Source of the DNA: Pseudomonas cavernae
Lineage (GTDB): Bacteria; Pseudomonadota; Gammaproteobacteria; Pseudomonadales; Pseudomonadaceae
NCBI RefSeq assembly: GCF_003595175.1
Contig: NZ_CP032419.1
Span: 310,001-374,000, forward strand
Length of the DNA: 64,000 nt
Direction: 5' to 3'
This document shows positions 47,345 to 57,545 of this stretch, one piece after another. The position numbers and the translations under genes are program-made. The notes under the pieces are model-generated. The model saw only the letters and a program-made list of their open reading frames with translations. It made no database searches and had not been told where the DNA came from. How positions within the stretch are numbered: position 1 is the stretch's first letter; each line of letters begins with the position of its first letter.

Positions 47345-49345
47345 ATGCCCAGCCGTCGTGAGCGTGCCAACGCCATTCGTGCCCTCAGCATGGATGCCGT
47401 GCAAAAAGCCAACAGCGGTCACCCTGGCGCCCCCATGGGCATGGCCGACATCGCCGAAGTCCTCTGGCGTGACTACCTGCAGCACAACCCGAACAACCCG
47501 CAATGGCCCAACCGCGACCGCTTCGTGCTGTCCAACGGCCACGGCTCGATGCTCAACTACTCGCTGCTGCACCTGACCGGCTACGACGTCACCATCGACG
47601 ACCTCAAGCAGTTCCGCCAGCTCGGCTCGCGCACCCCGGGCCACCCGGAATACGGCTACACCGCCGGCATCGAGACCACCACCGGGCCGCTCGGCCAGGG
47701 TCTGGCCAACGCCGTCGGCTTCGCCATCGCCGAGAAGGTGCTGGCCGCCCAGTTCAACCGCGCCGGACACCATATCGTCGACCACAACACCTATGTGTTC
47801 CTCGGCGATGGCTGCATGATGGAAGGCATTTCCCATGAAGTCTGCGCGCTGGCCGGCACCCTCGGCCTCGGCAAGCTGATCGCCTTCTACGACGACAACG
47901 GCATCTCCATCGACGGCGAAGTGCACGGCTGGTTCACCGACGACACGCCGAAGCGCTTCGAGGCCTACGGCTGGCAGGTGATCCGCAACGTCGACGGGCA
48001 TGACGCCGACGAGCTGAAGATCGCCATCGACACCGCGCGCAAGAGCGCCGATCAGCCGACCCTGATCTGCTGCAAGACGGTGATCGGCTTCGGCTCACCG
48101 AACAAGCAGGGCAAGGAAGAGTGCCACGGCGCGCCGTTGGGGGCCGATGAGATCGCCCTGACCCGCGCCGCGCTGGGCTGGAGCCACGGCCCGTTCGAGG
48201 TGCCGGCGGACATCTATGCCGAGTGGGACGCCAAGCAAGCCGGCGTCGCCCGTGAGAGCGAGTGGAACCAGCGCTTCGCCGCCTACCAGGCCGCGCACCC
48301 CGAGCTGGCCGCCGAGTTCCAGCGCCGCAGCAAGGGTGAGCTGCCGGCCGATTTCGCCGCCAAGGCCGACGCCTATATCGCCGAAGTCGCCGCCAAGGGC
48401 GAAACCATCGCCAGCCGCAAGGCCAGCCAGAACGCGCTGAACGCCTTCGGCCCGCTGCTGCCGGAATTCCTCGGCGGCTCGGCCGACCTGGCCGGCTCCA
48501 ACCTGACCCTGTGGAAGGGCTGCAAGGGCGTCAGCGCCGACGACGCCAGCGGCAACTACCTGTACTACGGCGTGCGCGAGTTCGGCATGAGCGCGATCAT
48601 GAACGGCCTCGCCCTGCATGGCGGCTTCGTGCCCTACGGCGCGACCTTCCTGGTGTTCATGGAGTACGCCTGCAACGCCGTGCGCCTGGCCGCGCTGATG
48701 AAGAAGCGCGTGCTGTTCGTCTACACCCACGACTCCATCGGCCTCGGCGAAGACGGCCCGACCCACCAGCCGGTCGAGCAGCTGGCCAGCCTGCGCTGCA
48801 CGCCGAACCTGGACACCTGGCGGCCGTGCGACGCGGTGGAATCGGCGGTGGCCTGGAAGTGCGCGATCGAGCGCAATGACGGCCCCTCGGCGCTGATCTT
48901 CTCGCGCCAGAACCTGCCGCATCAGGCCCGCGACAACGCTCAACTGGCCAACATCGCCCGCGGCGGTTACGTGCTGCGCGACTGCGCCGGCGAACCGGAG
49001 CTGATCCTGATCGCCACCGGTTCGGAAGTCGGTCTGGCCACTCAGGCCTACGACCAGCTCAGCGAGCAGGGCCGCAAGGTGCGCGTGGTGTCGATGCCGT
49101 CGACCAACGTGTTCGATGCCCAGGACGCCGGCTACAAGCAGGCCGTGCTGCCGCTGCAAGTCGGTGCGCGCATCGCCATCGAGGCCGCACATACCGACTT
49201 CTGGTACAAGTACGTCGGCCTCGAGGGCCGGGTGATCGGCATGACCAGCTTCGGCGAGTCGGCCCCGGCGCCGGCGCTGTTCGAGCACTTCGGCTTCACC
49301 GTCGAGAACATCCTGTCGACTGCCGAAGAGCTGCTCGACGCCTGA
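47345..49345 (+). CDS. tktA: Transketolase
   Basis: A thiamine-diphosphate enzyme of the pentose phosphate pathway that moves two-carbon units between sugar phosphates. The 666-residue protein is normal for Tkt[18 protein letters not shown] is near residues 24-40. The ThDP/Mg motif is [13 protein letters not shown] (about 154-166) with the closing Asn in [10 protein letters not shown]. The pyrimidine-domain catalytic Glu is in [15 protein letters not shown] (about 411). The ATG at 47345 has a CAGGAG upstream and the conserved [19 protein letters not shown] start. It opens the tktA-epd-pgk-fba carbon-metabolism cluster. Confidence 0.98.
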   Translation: MPSRRERANAIRALSMDAVQKANSGHPGAPMGMADIAEVLWRDYLQHNPNNPQWPNRDRFVLSNGHGSMLNYSLLHLTGYDVTIDDLKQFRQLGSRTPGHPEYGYTAGIETTTGPLGQGLANAVGFAIAEKVLAAQFNRAGHHIVDHNTYVFLGDGCMMEGISHEVCALAGTLGLGKLIAFYDDNGISIDGEVHGWFTDDTPKRFEAYGWQVIRNVDGHDADELKIAIDTARKSADQPTLICCKTVIGFGSPNKQGKEECHGAPLGADEIALTRAALGWSHGPFEVPADIYAEWDAKQAGVARESEWNQRFAAYQAAHPELAAEFQRRSKGELPADFAAKADAYIAEVAAKGETIASRKASQNALNAFGPLLPEFLGGSADLAGSNLTLWKGCKGVSADDASGNYLYYGVREFGMSAIMNGLALHGGFVPYGATFLVFMEYACNAVRLAALMKKRVLFVYTHDSIGLGEDGPTHQPVEQLASLRCTPNLDTWRPCDAVESAVAWKCAIERNDGPSALIFSRQNLPHQARDNAQLANIARGGYVLRDCAGEPELILIATGSEVGLATQAYDQLSEQGRKVRVVSMPSTNVFDAQDAGYKQAVLPLQVGARIAIEAAHTDFWYKYVGLEGRVIGMTSFGESAPAPALFEHFGFTVENILSTAEELLDA

Positions 49346-49359
49346 TTCTGGTCGTTTGC

Positions 49360-49432
49360 GTAGGATGGGTTGAGCGCAGCGATACCCATCGAGCCTGCAC
49401 GTGATGGGTATCGCAGGCTCAACCCATCCTAC
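49360..49432. repeat. GTAGGATGGGTTGAGC inverted repeat, copy 1
   Basis: GTAGGATGGGTTGAGC and the mirrored GCTCAACCCATCCTAC enclose GATACCCATC and GATGGGTATC-like arms. It lies between tktA and epd. Confidence 0.85.
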
Positions 49433-49456
49433 GGTCGCTCCCCATCGAGACCACTC

Positions 49457-50506
49457 ATGCCCAACCGCCCCTATAGAGTCGCCCTCAACGGTTACGGCCG
49501 CATCGGTCGCTGTGTGCTGCGCGCGCTGTACGAGCGTGGTGCGCGGGCCGGCATCGAGGTGGTTGCACTCAACGACCTGGCCGACCTCGCCAGCCTCGAA
49601 TACCTGACCCGCTTCGACTCCACCCACGGCCGCTTTCCCGGTGAGGTGCGAGTCGCCGGCGACGGTCTGCATATCAATGGCGACTGCGTGCAGGTGCTGC
49701 GCTGCGCCACGCCCGAGGAGATCGACTGGGCCGGGCTGGGCGTCGACCTGGTGCTGGAATGCTCCGGTGCCTATCACACCCGCGCCGACGGCCAGCGCTT
49801 CCTCGCCGCCGGTGCGCCGCGGGTGCTGTTCTCGCAACCGATGGCCAGCGAGGCGGACATCGACGCCACGGTGGTCTACGGGGTCAATCAGCAGTGCCTC
49901 AGCGGCCGCGAGCTGCTGGTGTCGAACGCCTCCTGTACCACCAACTGCGGGGTGCCGCTGCTCAAGCTGCTCAACGAGGCGATCGGCCTGGAGTACGTGT
50001 CGATCACCACCATCCACTCGGCGATGAACGACCAGCCGGTGATCGACGCCTATCACCACGAGGACCTGCGCCGCACGCGTTCGGCCTTCCAGTCGGTGAT
50101 TCCGGTGTCCACCGGCCTCGCCCGCGGCATCGAACGCCTGTTGCCGGAACTTGTCGGACGGATTCAGGCCAAAGCGGTGCGGGTGCCGACGGTCAACGTC
50201 TCGTGCCTGGACATCACCCTGCAGACCGCCCGTGACACCAGCGCCGCGGAGGTCAACCAGGTGCTGCGCGAAGCTGCCGCCAGCGGCCCGCTCGCCGGCC
50301 TGCTGGCTTACACCGAGCTGCCGCATGCCAGTTGCGATTTCAACCACGACCCGCATTCGGCCATCGTCGATGGCAGCCAGACCCGCGTTTCCGGCCCCCG
50401 GCTGGTGAACTTGCTGGCCTGGTTCGACAACGAATGGGGCTTCGCCAACCGCATGCTCGACGTCGCCGACCACTATCTGCGCGTCTGTGCCCAACCCACT
50501 GTTTAA
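49457..50506 (+). CDS. epd: D-erythrose-4-phosphate dehydrogenase
   Basis: A GAPDH-family enzyme that oxidises erythrose-4-phosphate to 4-phosphoerythronate in pyridoxal phosphate synthesis. It has 349 residues: NAD-binding start YRVALNGYGRIGRCVLRALYE and the catalytic cysteine in LLVSNASCTTNCGVPLLK (about residue 158). The genomic setting tktA-epd-pgk-fba is the classical one for epd and distinguishes it from true GAPDH. The pgk start follows within 25 bp. Confidence 0.93.
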   Translation: MPNRPYRVALNGYGRIGRCVLRALYERGARAGIEVVALNDLADLASLEYLTRFDSTHGRFPGEVRVAGDGLHINGDCVQVLRCATPEEIDWAGLGVDLVLECSGAYHTRADGQRFLAAGAPRVLFSQPMASEADIDATVVYGVNQQCLSGRELLVSNASCTTNCGVPLLKLLNEAIGLEYVSITTIHSAMNDQPVIDAYHHEDLRRTRSAFQSVIPVSTGLARGIERLLPELVGRIQAKAVRVPTVNVSCLDITLQTARDTSAAEVNQVLREAAASGPLAGLLAYTELPHASCDFNHDPHSAIVDGSQTRVSGPRLVNLLAWFDNEWGFANRMLDVADHYLRVCAQPTV

Positions 50507-50531
50507 CCAGCCCCCGTGAAGGACTGATGCC

Positions 50532-51710
50532 ATGACCCCGCCTTTTGTAAAAGTAGCGAAGATGACCGACCTCGACCTCCAGGGTAAGCGCGTGCTGATT
50601 CGCGAAGACCTCAACGTGCCGGTGAAGGATGGCCAGGTGAAGAGCGACGCGCGCATCCTCGCCTCGCTGCCGACCATCAAGCTGGCGCTGGAGAAGGGCG
50701 CGGCGGTGATGGTCTGCTCGCACCTGGGCCGTCCGACCGAGGGCGAATACAGCGAAGAGAACAGCCTCAAGCCGGTCGCCGACTACCTGAGCCAGGCCCT
50801 CGGCCGTGCCGTGCCGCTGGTCGCCGACTACCTCGGCGGCGTCGAGGTCAAGCCGGGTGAAGTGGTGCTGTTCGAGAACGTGCGCTTCAACCAGGGCGAG
50901 AAGAAGAACGCCGACGAACTGGCGCAGCAATACGCCGCGCTGTGCGACGTGTTCGTCATGGACGCCTTCGGCACCGCCCACCGCGCCGAGGGCTCGACCC
51001 ACGGCGTGGCCAAGTTCGCCAAGCTCGCCTGCGCCGGCCCGCTGCTGGCCGCCGAGCTGGACGCGCTGGGCAAGGCCCTGGGCAATCCGGCCAAGCCGAT
51101 GGCGGCGATCGTCGCCGGCTCCAAGGTGTCGACCAAGCTCGACGTGCTCAACTCGTTGAGCCAGATCTGCGACCAGCTGATCGTCGGCGGCGGCATTGCC
51201 AACACCTTCCTCGCCGCGGCCGGCTTCCCGGTCGGCAAGTCGCTGTACGAGCCGGACCTGCTGGATACCGCCAAGGCCATCGCGGCCAAGGTCAGCGTGC
51301 CGCTGCCGATCGACGTGGTGGTGGCCAAGGCGTTCGCCGAAGATGCCGAAGCGACCGTCAAGGCGATCAGCGAGGTGGCGGATGACGACATGATCCTCGA
51401 CATCGGCCCGCAGACCGCGGCGCAGTTCGCCGAGCTGCTCAAATCCAGCAAGACCATTCTCTGGAACGGCCCGGTCGGCGTGTTTGAATTCGACCAGTTC
51501 GGCAACGGCACCAAGGCCCTGGCCCTGGCCATCGCCGAGAGCCCGGCGTTCTCCATCGCCGGCGGCGGCGACACCCTGGCGGCGATCGACAAGTATGGCG
51601 TCGGCGCCCAGATCTCCTACATTTCCACCGGCGGTGGCGCGTTCCTCGAGTTCGTCGAGGGCAAGGTGCTGCCGGCCGTGGCGGTCCTGGAACAGCGTGC
51701 CAAGGCTTAA
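50532..51710 (+). CDS. pgk: Phosphoglycerate kinase
   Basis: A glycolytic kinase that interconverts 1,3-bisphosphoglycerate and 3-phosphoglycerate with ADP/ATP. The product has 392 residues with [14 protein letters not shown] near the N-terminus, [15 protein letters not shown] in the substrate domain, and the nucleotide-domain motifs [15 protein letters not shown] and [12 protein letters not shown]. The ATG at 50532 has GAAGGA upstream; an internal ATG at 50562 ([11 protein letters not shown]) is also plausible. Confidence 0.98.
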   Translation: MTPPFVKVAKMTDLDLQGKRVLIREDLNVPVKDGQVKSDARILASLPTIKLALEKGAAVMVCSHLGRPTEGEYSEENSLKPVADYLSQALGRAVPLVADYLGGVEVKPGEVVLFENVRFNQGEKKNADELAQQYAALCDVFVMDAFGTAHRAEGSTHGVAKFAKLACAGPLLAAELDALGKALGNPAKPMAAIVAGSKVSTKLDVLNSLSQICDQLIVGGGIANTFLAAAGFPVGKSLYEPDLLDTAKAIAAKVSVPLPIDVVVAKAFAEDAEATVKAISEVADDDMILDIGPQTAAQFAELLKSSKTILWNGPVGVFEFDQFGNGTKALALAIAESPAFSIAGGGDTLAAIDKYGVGAQISYISTGGGAFLEFVEGKVLPAVAVLEQRAKA

Positions 51711-51717
51711 GGCAGCC

Positions 51718-52044
51718 GTGCGTCGCGCCGCGCTGGGGCTGGTCGTGGCGCTGCTGGGCGCCTGCGCCGACACCCCGCCGGCTGACGAGCAAAGCGGCGG
51801 CTGGACGCGTTGGGTCTGCGACAGTCAGACCGAGGTGCTGTGGCGCTTCGCCGACGACAGCCGGGAAAACGTCGACCTGCGCCTCGGCGGCAGCGACATC
51901 GTCTATCGCCTGCGCCAGGAACCGGCGGGTTCCGGCACCTTCTACAGCGACAACGTCATCGCCTTTCGCAACAAAGGCGAGGAAGGCCTGGTCTACTGGG
52001 TTGGCAACGATTATCTGATCGGGCGCGGCTGCCAGGCGCCCTGA
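51718..52044 (+). CDS. MliC-like lipoprotein (putative lysozyme inhibitor)
   Basis: A 108-residue lipoprotein. The leader VRRAALGLVVALLGAC gives a lipobox with Cys16. The mature part contains WVCDSQTEVLWRF, SGTFYSDNVIAFRNKGEE and a C-terminal Cys in IGRGCQAP, which fit the MliC domain (C-type lysozyme inhibitor) with its conserved disulfide. It would sit in the periplasm attached to a membrane. The start is a GTG at 51718 with AAGG upstream, 7 bp after pgk. The match is by pattern only. Confidence 0.75.
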   Translation: MRRAALGLVVALLGACADTPPADEQSGGWTRWVCDSQTEVLWRFADDSRENVDLRLGGSDIVYRLRQEPAGSGTFYSDNVIAFRNKGEEGLVYWVGNDYLIGRGCQAP

Positions 52045-52104
52045 GGGGGCGCTCGGGAGCTTTGCAAGGTGTACGGCAGGCGTAAAGCGAGCCGATAGCG
52101 CGGA

Positions 52105-52200
52105 TTGGTCCCCTCTCCCGTTCACGGGAGAGGGTTAGGGAGAGGGCATAGCGGTGGCTCCCTCTCCCCCGGCCCCTCTCCCATAAATGGGCGAGGGGCG
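52105..52200. repeat. CCCTCTCCC-rich palindromic repeats upstream of fba
   Basis: CCCTCTCCCG with CGGGAGAGGG forms one hairpin (about 52113-52134). A second CCCCTCTCCCAT / ATGGGCGAGGGG pair lies at about 52173-52199. Segments of this type recur near 44845 and 62287. Confidence 0.65.
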
Positions 52201-52313
52201 CTTTAGGTACAACCCAGGGAGCGGAACCGCTCCTCGCGTAGAACTTGAACAGTACCTGCCCCTGCGGCAGGCTTTGCACGATTAACGAACTCCAACCGGG
52301 AGACAGGAAAACC

Positions 52314-53378
52314 ATGGCACTCATCAGCATGCGTCAGATGCTCGACCACGCCGCCGAATTCGGCTACGGCGTGCCGGCCTTCAACGTCAACAACCTCGAG
52401 CAGATGCGCGCCATCATGGAAGCGGCCGACAAGACCGACTCGCCGGTGATCGTTCAAGCATCCGCCGGTGCACGCAAATATGCGGGTGCGCCGTTCCTGC
52501 GCCACCTGATTCTCGCCGCCATCGAAGAGTTTCCGCACATTCCGGTGTGCATGCACCAGGACCACGGCACCAGTCCGGACGTCTGCCAGCGCTCGATCCA
52601 ACTGGGCTTCAGCTCGGTGATGATGGACGGCTCGCTGAAAGAAGACGGCAAGACCCCAGCCGACTACGACTACAACGTGCGCGTCACCCAGCAGACCGTG
52701 GCCTTCGCCCACGCCTGCGGCGTGTCGGTGGAAGGTGAACTGGGCTGCCTGGGCTCGCTGGAAACCGGCATGGCCGGTGAAGAAGATGGCGTCGGCGCGG
52801 AAGGCGTGCTGGACCACAGCCAAATGCTCACCGATCCGGAAGAGGCGGCCGACTTCGTCAGAAGGACTCAGGTCGATGCCCTGGCCATCGCCATCGGCAC
52901 CAGCCACGGCGCCTACAAGTTCACCAAGCCGCCCACCGGTGACATCCTCGCCATCGACCGCATCAAGGAAATCCACAAGCGCATCCCCAACACCCACCTG
53001 GTGATGCATGGTTCTTCCTCGGTGCCGCAAGAGTGGCTGAAGGTCATCAACGAGTTTGGCGGCAACATCAAGGAAACCTACGGCGTGCCGGTCGAAGAAA
53101 TCGTCGAAGGCATCAAGCACGGCGTGCGCAAGGTCAATATCGACACCGACCTGCGTCTGGCTTCGACGGGTGCGATTCGCCGGATGATGGCCGAAGAGCC
53201 GAGCGAGTTCGATCCGCGCAAATTCTTCGCCAAGACCATCGTCGCCATGCGTGACATCTGCATCGCCCGCTACGAAGCCTTCGGCACCGCCGGCAACGCC
53301 TCGAAGATCAAGCCGATCTCCCTCGAAGGCATGTTCCAGCGTTACGCCAAGGGCGAGCTGAACGCCAAGGTCAACTGA
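52314..53378 (+). CDS. fba: Fructose-1,6-bisphosphate aldolase, class II
   Basis: A zinc-dependent aldolase that reversibly splits fructose-1,6-bisphosphate. The 354-residue protein starts [20 protein letters not shown]. Zinc ligands lie in [12 protein letters not shown] (about 79-90) and in later His residues such as GTSHGAYKF and [10 protein letters not shown], which are type-specific segments. AGGAAAA lies before the ATG at 52314. It is last in the tktA-epd-pgk-fba cluster, 269 bp after the MliC-like gene. Confidence 0.98.
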   Translation: MALISMRQMLDHAAEFGYGVPAFNVNNLEQMRAIMEAADKTDSPVIVQASAGARKYAGAPFLRHLILAAIEEFPHIPVCMHQDHGTSPDVCQRSIQLGFSSVMMDGSLKEDGKTPADYDYNVRVTQQTVAFAHACGVSVEGELGCLGSLETGMAGEEDGVGAEGVLDHSQMLTDPEEAADFVRRTQVDALAIAIGTSHGAYKFTKPPTGDILAIDRIKEIHKRIPNTHLVMHGSSSVPQEWLKVINEFGGNIKETYGVPVEEIVEGIKHGVRKVNIDTDLRLASTGAIRRMMAEEPSEFDPRKFFAKTIVAMRDICIARYEAFGTAGNASKIKPISLEGMFQRYAKGELNAKVN

Positions 53379-53390
53379 GTCCTGGTGCTG

Positions 53391-53425
53391 TAAACAAGAG
53401 CCCCGCATTGCGGGGCTCTTGTTTA
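53391..53425. terminator. Terminator of fba
   Basis: A perfect 16-bp stem, TAAACAAGAGCCCCGC with GCGGGGCTCTTGTTTA around the loop ATT, beginning 12 nt after the fba stop codon. Confidence 0.92.
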
Positions 53426-53457
53426 TAAGTAGCCTGGATGTGCGCCAAGGAAGTGCC

Positions 53458-53751
53458 ATGCGCCGGCTGATGCTTCTCGGCCCGCCCTGTTGCCCGCCGC
53501 GTGTGCGACCGCCCCACCGCCGGCTTCCGCCGGACCGTCCACCCCGGTGCGGCTGACTGACCCGTAGCGATGCGTGGACCGCTCGGATTGCACCACCAAG
53601 GTCTCGCGCACCCTGTGTTCGTCTTCGATTACGTCGAAGCCGACGGCGCGCTGGTCGAACACAAGGGGCCCTTGCTCTTCACCCCCGCCGCGCGCGCCCG
53701 TGCAACTGGCCGCTCCGGCATTCGGCCCGTTACGGCGGCGGCAAAACCCCC
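53458..53751 (+). pseudogene. Frameshifted lipoprotein gene remnant
   Basis: An AAGGA lies before an ATG at 53458 that begins MRRLMLLG. Shifting frame near 53484 continues ALLPAACATAPPPASAG, restoring a lipoprotein leader with a lipobox and a Pro-rich start of the mature part, until a TAG at about 53567. In a third frame HPVFVFDYVEADGALVEH and GPLLFTPAA (about 53609-53700) looks like real protein sequence. At least two frame breaks are needed to join these pieces, so the gene appears dead. Sequencing error is an alternative. It converges on the alginate lyase gene. Confidence 0.6.
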
Positions 53752-54423
53752 TCAAAGCCCCCGGTGCTCGATCTTCAGGTTGTAGAAGGTCGCCCCACCT
53801 GCCTCGGTTTCATAGCCGCTGTTGTCCTGGGTGTAGACGCCGGCCTTGAAATACAGCGACTTGGGCGCCCAGGTGGGGTCCAGTTGCTGGCTCCACAGGT
53901 TGCCGTTGACCATCACGCTCAACAAACCCGTGGGTGACAGGTTGATCACGTAGCCGAAGCGCTGGTTGAGCGGTATGCCGCTGAGCAGCGGGATCACCGT
54001 ACTGGTTTCTGCGGCCGGATTGTTGCGCACCTTGGCGACAATATTGGCCGTGTTGGTCTTGGTCTTGAACTGGTACTCCAGCTTGAGCATCGGGCTGGTG
54101 CTGCCGAAGGCATGGATCTGCCCGATCACGATCTTCCCGGTCGAAGGCACCTGGCTGACGCTCAGGTTCGCGCTCAGGTAGTTGTTGGTGCTCGGGTAGG
54201 TCCAGTTGCGCAGCTTGCCGTCGGCATAGGTCTCGCGCAACTCGCTGCGCGGGTAGGTGGCGTTGGCCGTCGTGGTGCCGTTGACCGGGGCCCAGAAGAA
54301 CAGCGTGTCCGCCGTGGCTTGGAAGTAGTTGTCCTGATAGCCGCCCACCAGCGTCGGGGTATCGATGGTAATGGCGGGCACGCCGACGGGGAGGGTGAGG
54401 TTCCAGGTCGCAAGGTCGATCAT
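53752..54423 (-). CDS. Polysaccharide lyase family 7 (alginate lyase)
   Basis: A 223-residue beta-jelly-roll lyase that cleaves alginate by beta-elimination. All three PL7 signature blocks are present: RSELRE (59-64), QIH (102-104, the Gln/His pair) and YFKAGVYTQ (191-199). The Ile in QIH is usually associated with activity on guluronate-containing stretches. The length fits a single catalytic domain, and MIDLATWNLTLPVG is the common PL7 start, so the ATG at 54423 is preferred although the frame extends to 54714. No signal peptide is visible. The gene stands alone with a low-GC 5' region, suggesting local insertion. Confidence 0.93.
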   Translation of the reverse strand: MIDLATWNLTLPVGVPAITIDTPTLVGGYQDNYFQATADTLFFWAPVNGTTTANATYPRSELRETYADGKLRNWTYPSTNNYLSANLSVSQVPSTGKIVIGQIHAFGSTSPMLKLEYQFKTKTNTANIVAKVRNNPAAETSTVIPLLSGIPLNQRFGYVINLSPTGLLSVMVNGNLWSQQLDPTWAPKSLYFKAGVYTQDNSGYETEAGGATFYNLKIEHRGL

Positions 54424-54978
54424 GGCTGAGTTCTCGTCAGGAACTTTCAGTCGGGCGCATCCCGTCCGCGGGTCGATAACCGCTTGCACGGTGATCCGGC
54501 CAGTTGCACTCGAACTGAAAGAGCGGGTTGCTGGGTGGCAGGGAGGCGCCGTGTCGTCCGATGGCAGGAAGGGCCGTCTCGCTAGGCGCTTTATCTTTAT
54601 AGGGCTTGTGCGGGCACTTGCTAAGCAAAACTGTCGCAGCGTTGACGTCAATATTTTGAATTTACCGCCGATGGCCAGTATTGCGCTATCGACAGGGGGC
54701 CAAGTGGCGTCCAAGGACCGGCGAGCCGCGCATTGATCGGAAAGAAGTTTCTTGCGCAGGCGGCGTCATTTTTTTGAAGCGTCTGCGCGTTTTGCGCGGA
54801 GAACGGCAGGAGTTTATCCGACGGATGGCGTTGGTGTGAGCCCGTCCAGCGTCCTCCGCAGCCGGGAAAGATGCGTGCCAGAGGCGTTCCGCAGGCGATG
54901 GGCGTTCGCCCTTGCGCCCGCGGAGGGGCGGCTTTGGGTAAACTGGCGCCTCGCTCTATTGCTGCAGATACCTCCCGC
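54424..54978. other. Intergenic region with low-GC segment upstream of the alginate lyase
   Basis: About 555 bp without a recognisable gene. The stretch at about 54580-54670 is A/T-rich compared with the rest of the window and probably contains the alginate lyase promoter. Frames on both strands are open but show no family features or codon pattern I trust. Confidence 0.5.
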
Positions 54979-55473
54979 ATGACACCACTCAGATACCTCC
55001 AGGCCTACCCGGCCAGCCTGCAGGCGCAGGTACAGCTGCTGATCGAGCAGGAGCGCCTGGGCGAGTACCTGGAAAAGCGCTATCCCGGGCGTCATCAGGT
55101 GCAGAGCGACAAGGCGCTGTACAGCTACACCCTGGCGCTCAAGCAGCAGTACCTGAAAAGCGCGCCGAACATCGACAAGGTGCTGTTCGACAACCGCCTC
55201 GACCTCACCCATCGCGCCCTCGGCCTGCACACCGCCATCTCGCGGGTGCAGGGTGGCAAGCTCAAGGCCAAGAAGGAGATCCGCGTCGCCGCGCTGTTCA
55301 AGGAGGCGGCGCCGGAGTTCCTCAATATGATCGTGGTGCATGAGCTGGCGCACCTGCGCGAGGCCGAGCACAACAAGGCCTTCTACCAGCTGTGCGAGCA
55401 CATGCTGCCGGGCTACCACCAGCTGGAGTTCGACCTGCGCGTCTACCTGACCTGGCGGGAGCTGCCGGGCTAG
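54979..55473 (+). CDS. YgjP-like / M48-type zinc metallopeptidase
   Basis: A 164-residue cytosolic protein. The zinc motif HELAHLREAEHNKAFYQLCEHM (about 128-149) combines an HExxH site with a third His, the pattern of the YgjP/DUF45 metal-dependent hydrolases related to WLM and M48 peptidases. Substrates are unknown for most members; E. coli YgjP has been called a UTP pyrophosphatase. The ATG at 54979 (MTPLRYLQAYP) was chosen; the open frame upstream has no similarity. Confidence 0.85.
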   Translation: MTPLRYLQAYPASLQAQVQLLIEQERLGEYLEKRYPGRHQVQSDKALYSYTLALKQQYLKSAPNIDKVLFDNRLDLTHRALGLHTAISRVQGGKLKAKKEIRVAALFKEAAPEFLNMIVVHELAHLREAEHNKAFYQLCEHMLPGYHQLEFDLRVYLTWRELPG

Positions 55474-55631
55474 CGGCCATTCCCGGGCGCCGGGATCGGG
55501 GCGCGCCCAGGTTCGGGGGCTTCCGCTGAGCGCCACTCCCCTGCCAGCCCCGCCCCGGGAGCGCGGGTCTGCGCCCAGGCGCCGCGTGGCGCCGGGCCAG
55601 GTCTCCGGCAAAATCATCCGTTCGGGTGGCA

Positions 55632-55658
55632 TAAAGCCAGCGAATAACTGGCCGAATT
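55632..55658 (+). promoter_or_regulatory. Sigma-28 (FliA)-like promoter of the chemoreceptor gene
   Basis: TAAA (55632-55635), exactly 15 nt, then GCCGAATT (55651-55658), compared with the flagellar sigma-28 consensus TAAA-N15-GCCGATAA. It lies 73 nt before the chemoreceptor start. Its -35 is perfect and the -10 matches at GCCGA. Confidence 0.6.
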
Positions 55659-55730
55659 ACTGGGGAGTGGCTCTGCCCGCGTGGCAATCCCGCCCAGCCA
55701 GTCCCAGAACAAGAAAAACCGGGGTGTTCC

Positions 55731-57470
55731 ATGTCTGCCTATGAGTCTCTTCCGGCGTTCGCGCCCGTCCATGCTGCCCGCCCAGTCCGGCTCGGCGGGC
55801 ACCTGTCGGCCAGTGCCCTGAGCCTGGCCCTGCTGGTCTGCCAACTGCTCGGTGCCGGCCTGCTGCTGTTCGTCGCCGAGGGTCCGCTGCGCCTCCTCGC
55901 CGCGCTGCTCGGGGTGGTCGGGGTGGCGTTGGCTCTGTGGGTGCGCCGGCCGAATGCCGACCTCCAGCAGTTGGTGCACTCATTGGCGGCCGCCAACGGC
56001 GAGCGCCTCGACCTTTCCCATGACCTGCAGGTGGCGCCCGGCAGCCCCTGCGCCGAGGTCGCCGAGCACTACAACCGCCTGCTCGCGCGGCTGCGGCAGA
56101 TGGTCGGGGAAGTCCAGCAGCGCAGCCTGAGCATCAGCCTGGCCTCGGCCCAAGGGCGCTTGATGGCCGAGCAGGCGGCGGCCAATGCCGGGCGCCAGGA
56201 GGAGTTCTCCGAGCTGGTGTTCCATTCCAGCGAGCAGTCGGCCACCGCCGTGCAGGAAGTCTCGTTGCGCACCACCAGCATCGCCCAGGTGAACGAGCGC
56301 AACCTCGAGGTGGCGCGCAGCTCGCAGCAGGAAATGGCCGAGGTCAGCCGTCAGATTGCCGGGATCAGCGAGACCATGGAGGCGTTCAAGGACGAGGTCG
56401 GCCAGCTGCAGAACAGCTCGGCGAGCATCCGCGGCATCCTCGGCACGGTGCTGGATTTCGCCGCGCAGACCAACATGCTGGCGCTCAACGCGGCCATCGA
56501 GGCGGCGCGCGCCGGCGAACAGGGGCGCGGCTTCGCAGTGGTCGCCGACGAGGTGCGCAACCTGGCGTCCAAGGTCGGCGCCGCCGCCGACCAGATCCAG
56601 GGCCTTCTGCAGCAGATGAGCGAGGCGGTCAGCGGCGCCGGCGAAAGCAGCGCGAGCATGATCGAGCGCTCGGCCCAGGCCGGCGTGTCGGTCAAGGCCG
56701 CCGCCGCGCAGTTCGAGCACATGGTCCGCGATTTCGAGAGCGCCAACGACGACCTGCTGATGGTCAGCAGCGCCCTGGAGGAGCTGTCGGTGACCAACCG
56801 CGAGAGTCATCAGCACAGCATCGGCATCCGCGAGCTGGGCCTGAAGATCAGCGAGAGCATGCGGCAGTCGTTCAGCCAGGCCGACGTGCTGCGCGTCGAC
56901 TCCAACCACGCCTCGCAGCTGCTCGGCAGCTTCCGCCTCGGCCACGGCCAGCTGGAAGCCACCTGCGATCAGCTGCGCGACTATGCCGCGCGCATCCGGG
57001 CGAGCATGGAGCGCCTGCTCGACCAGGGCGTCGACCTGTTCGACGGCAACTACAAGGCGATCCCCAACAGCTTCCCGGCGAAGCACGAGGTCAGCTGGGC
57101 GCGGCCGCTGCGCGAGGCGCTGCAGGAGCTGGTCGACGAGGCCGGACGCATACCTGGGATGGTCTCGCTCATCCCGATCAACTCCCGCGGCTATGTGGCG
57201 GTGAACCGCACCGAGGTTTCCCAGGCGCCGACCGGCAACCCGCAGGTCGATGCGCAGAAGAGCCGCTTCATGCTGTTCTCGGTCACCGACAAGCACGACC
57301 TGGACAACATCGCCAACTGCCGGCGTCTGGGGCTGGGCTCGATCACCCTGCCCAATGGCATGGTGGCGCTGGCCACCTTTCTGCCGCTGACCCTGCGCGG
57401 CCGGCACTGGGGCGCGGTGGGCGCGGTGGTGCTGCCGCAGGCCATGGGGGTGACCCCCGCGGCGCATTGA
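55731..57470 (+). CDS. Methyl-accepting chemotaxis protein with C-terminal sensor-like domain
   Basis: A 579-residue chemoreceptor. Two close membrane helices lie near the N-terminus (about 26-45 and 49-67) with almost no periplasmic loop, so there is no classical periplasmic sensor. The signalling hairpin is at about 130-370, with the tip [23 protein letters not shown]. About 150 residues follow (430-570) with [17 protein letters not shown] and [16 protein letters not shown], resembling the small sensory domain placed after the signalling domain in a group of MCPs. Sensing is therefore probably cytoplasmic and C-terminal. The sigma-28-like promoter suggests expression with flagellar genes. 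There is no CheR-binding pentapeptide at the end. Confidence 0.9.
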   Translation: MSAYESLPAFAPVHAARPVRLGGHLSASALSLALLVCQLLGAGLLLFVAEGPLRLLAALLGVVGVALALWVRRPNADLQQLVHSLAAANGERLDLSHDLQVAPGSPCAEVAEHYNRLLARLRQMVGEVQQRSLSISLASAQGRLMAEQAAANAGRQEEFSELVFHSSEQSATAVQEVSLRTTSIAQVNERNLEVARSSQQEMAEVSRQIAGISETMEAFKDEVGQLQNSSASIRGILGTVLDFAAQTNMLALNAAIEAARAGEQGRGFAVVADEVRNLASKVGAAADQIQGLLQQMSEAVSGAGESSASMIERSAQAGVSVKAAAAQFEHMVRDFESANDDLLMVSSALEELSVTNRESHQHSIGIRELGLKISESMRQSFSQADVLRVDSNHASQLLGSFRLGHGQLEATCDQLRDYAARIRASMERLLDQGVDLFDGNYKAIPNSFPAKHEVSWARPLREALQELVDEAGRIPGMVSLIPINSRGYVAVNRTEVSQAPTGNPQVDAQKSRFMLFSVTDKHDLDNIANCRRLGLGSITLPNGMVALATFLPLTLRGRHWGAVGAVVLPQAMGVTPAAH

Positions 57471-57545
57471 AGCGGCTGGCCTCCCGCGTCGGCGGGGGGC
57501 GACCTGGCCCGTGGGTTCGCATCCTGGCCAACCCGTTGCCGCCCG

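Noticed and set aside
54365..54736. A 123-codon rightward open frame upstream of the alginate lyase
   Set aside because: No ribosome binding site, no recognisable domain, and partly antisense to the lyase 5' end.
55474..55730. Possible small gene in the GC-rich gap before the chemoreceptor
   Set aside because: Only short shadow frames; the gap is better explained by the sigma-28-like promoter and leader.
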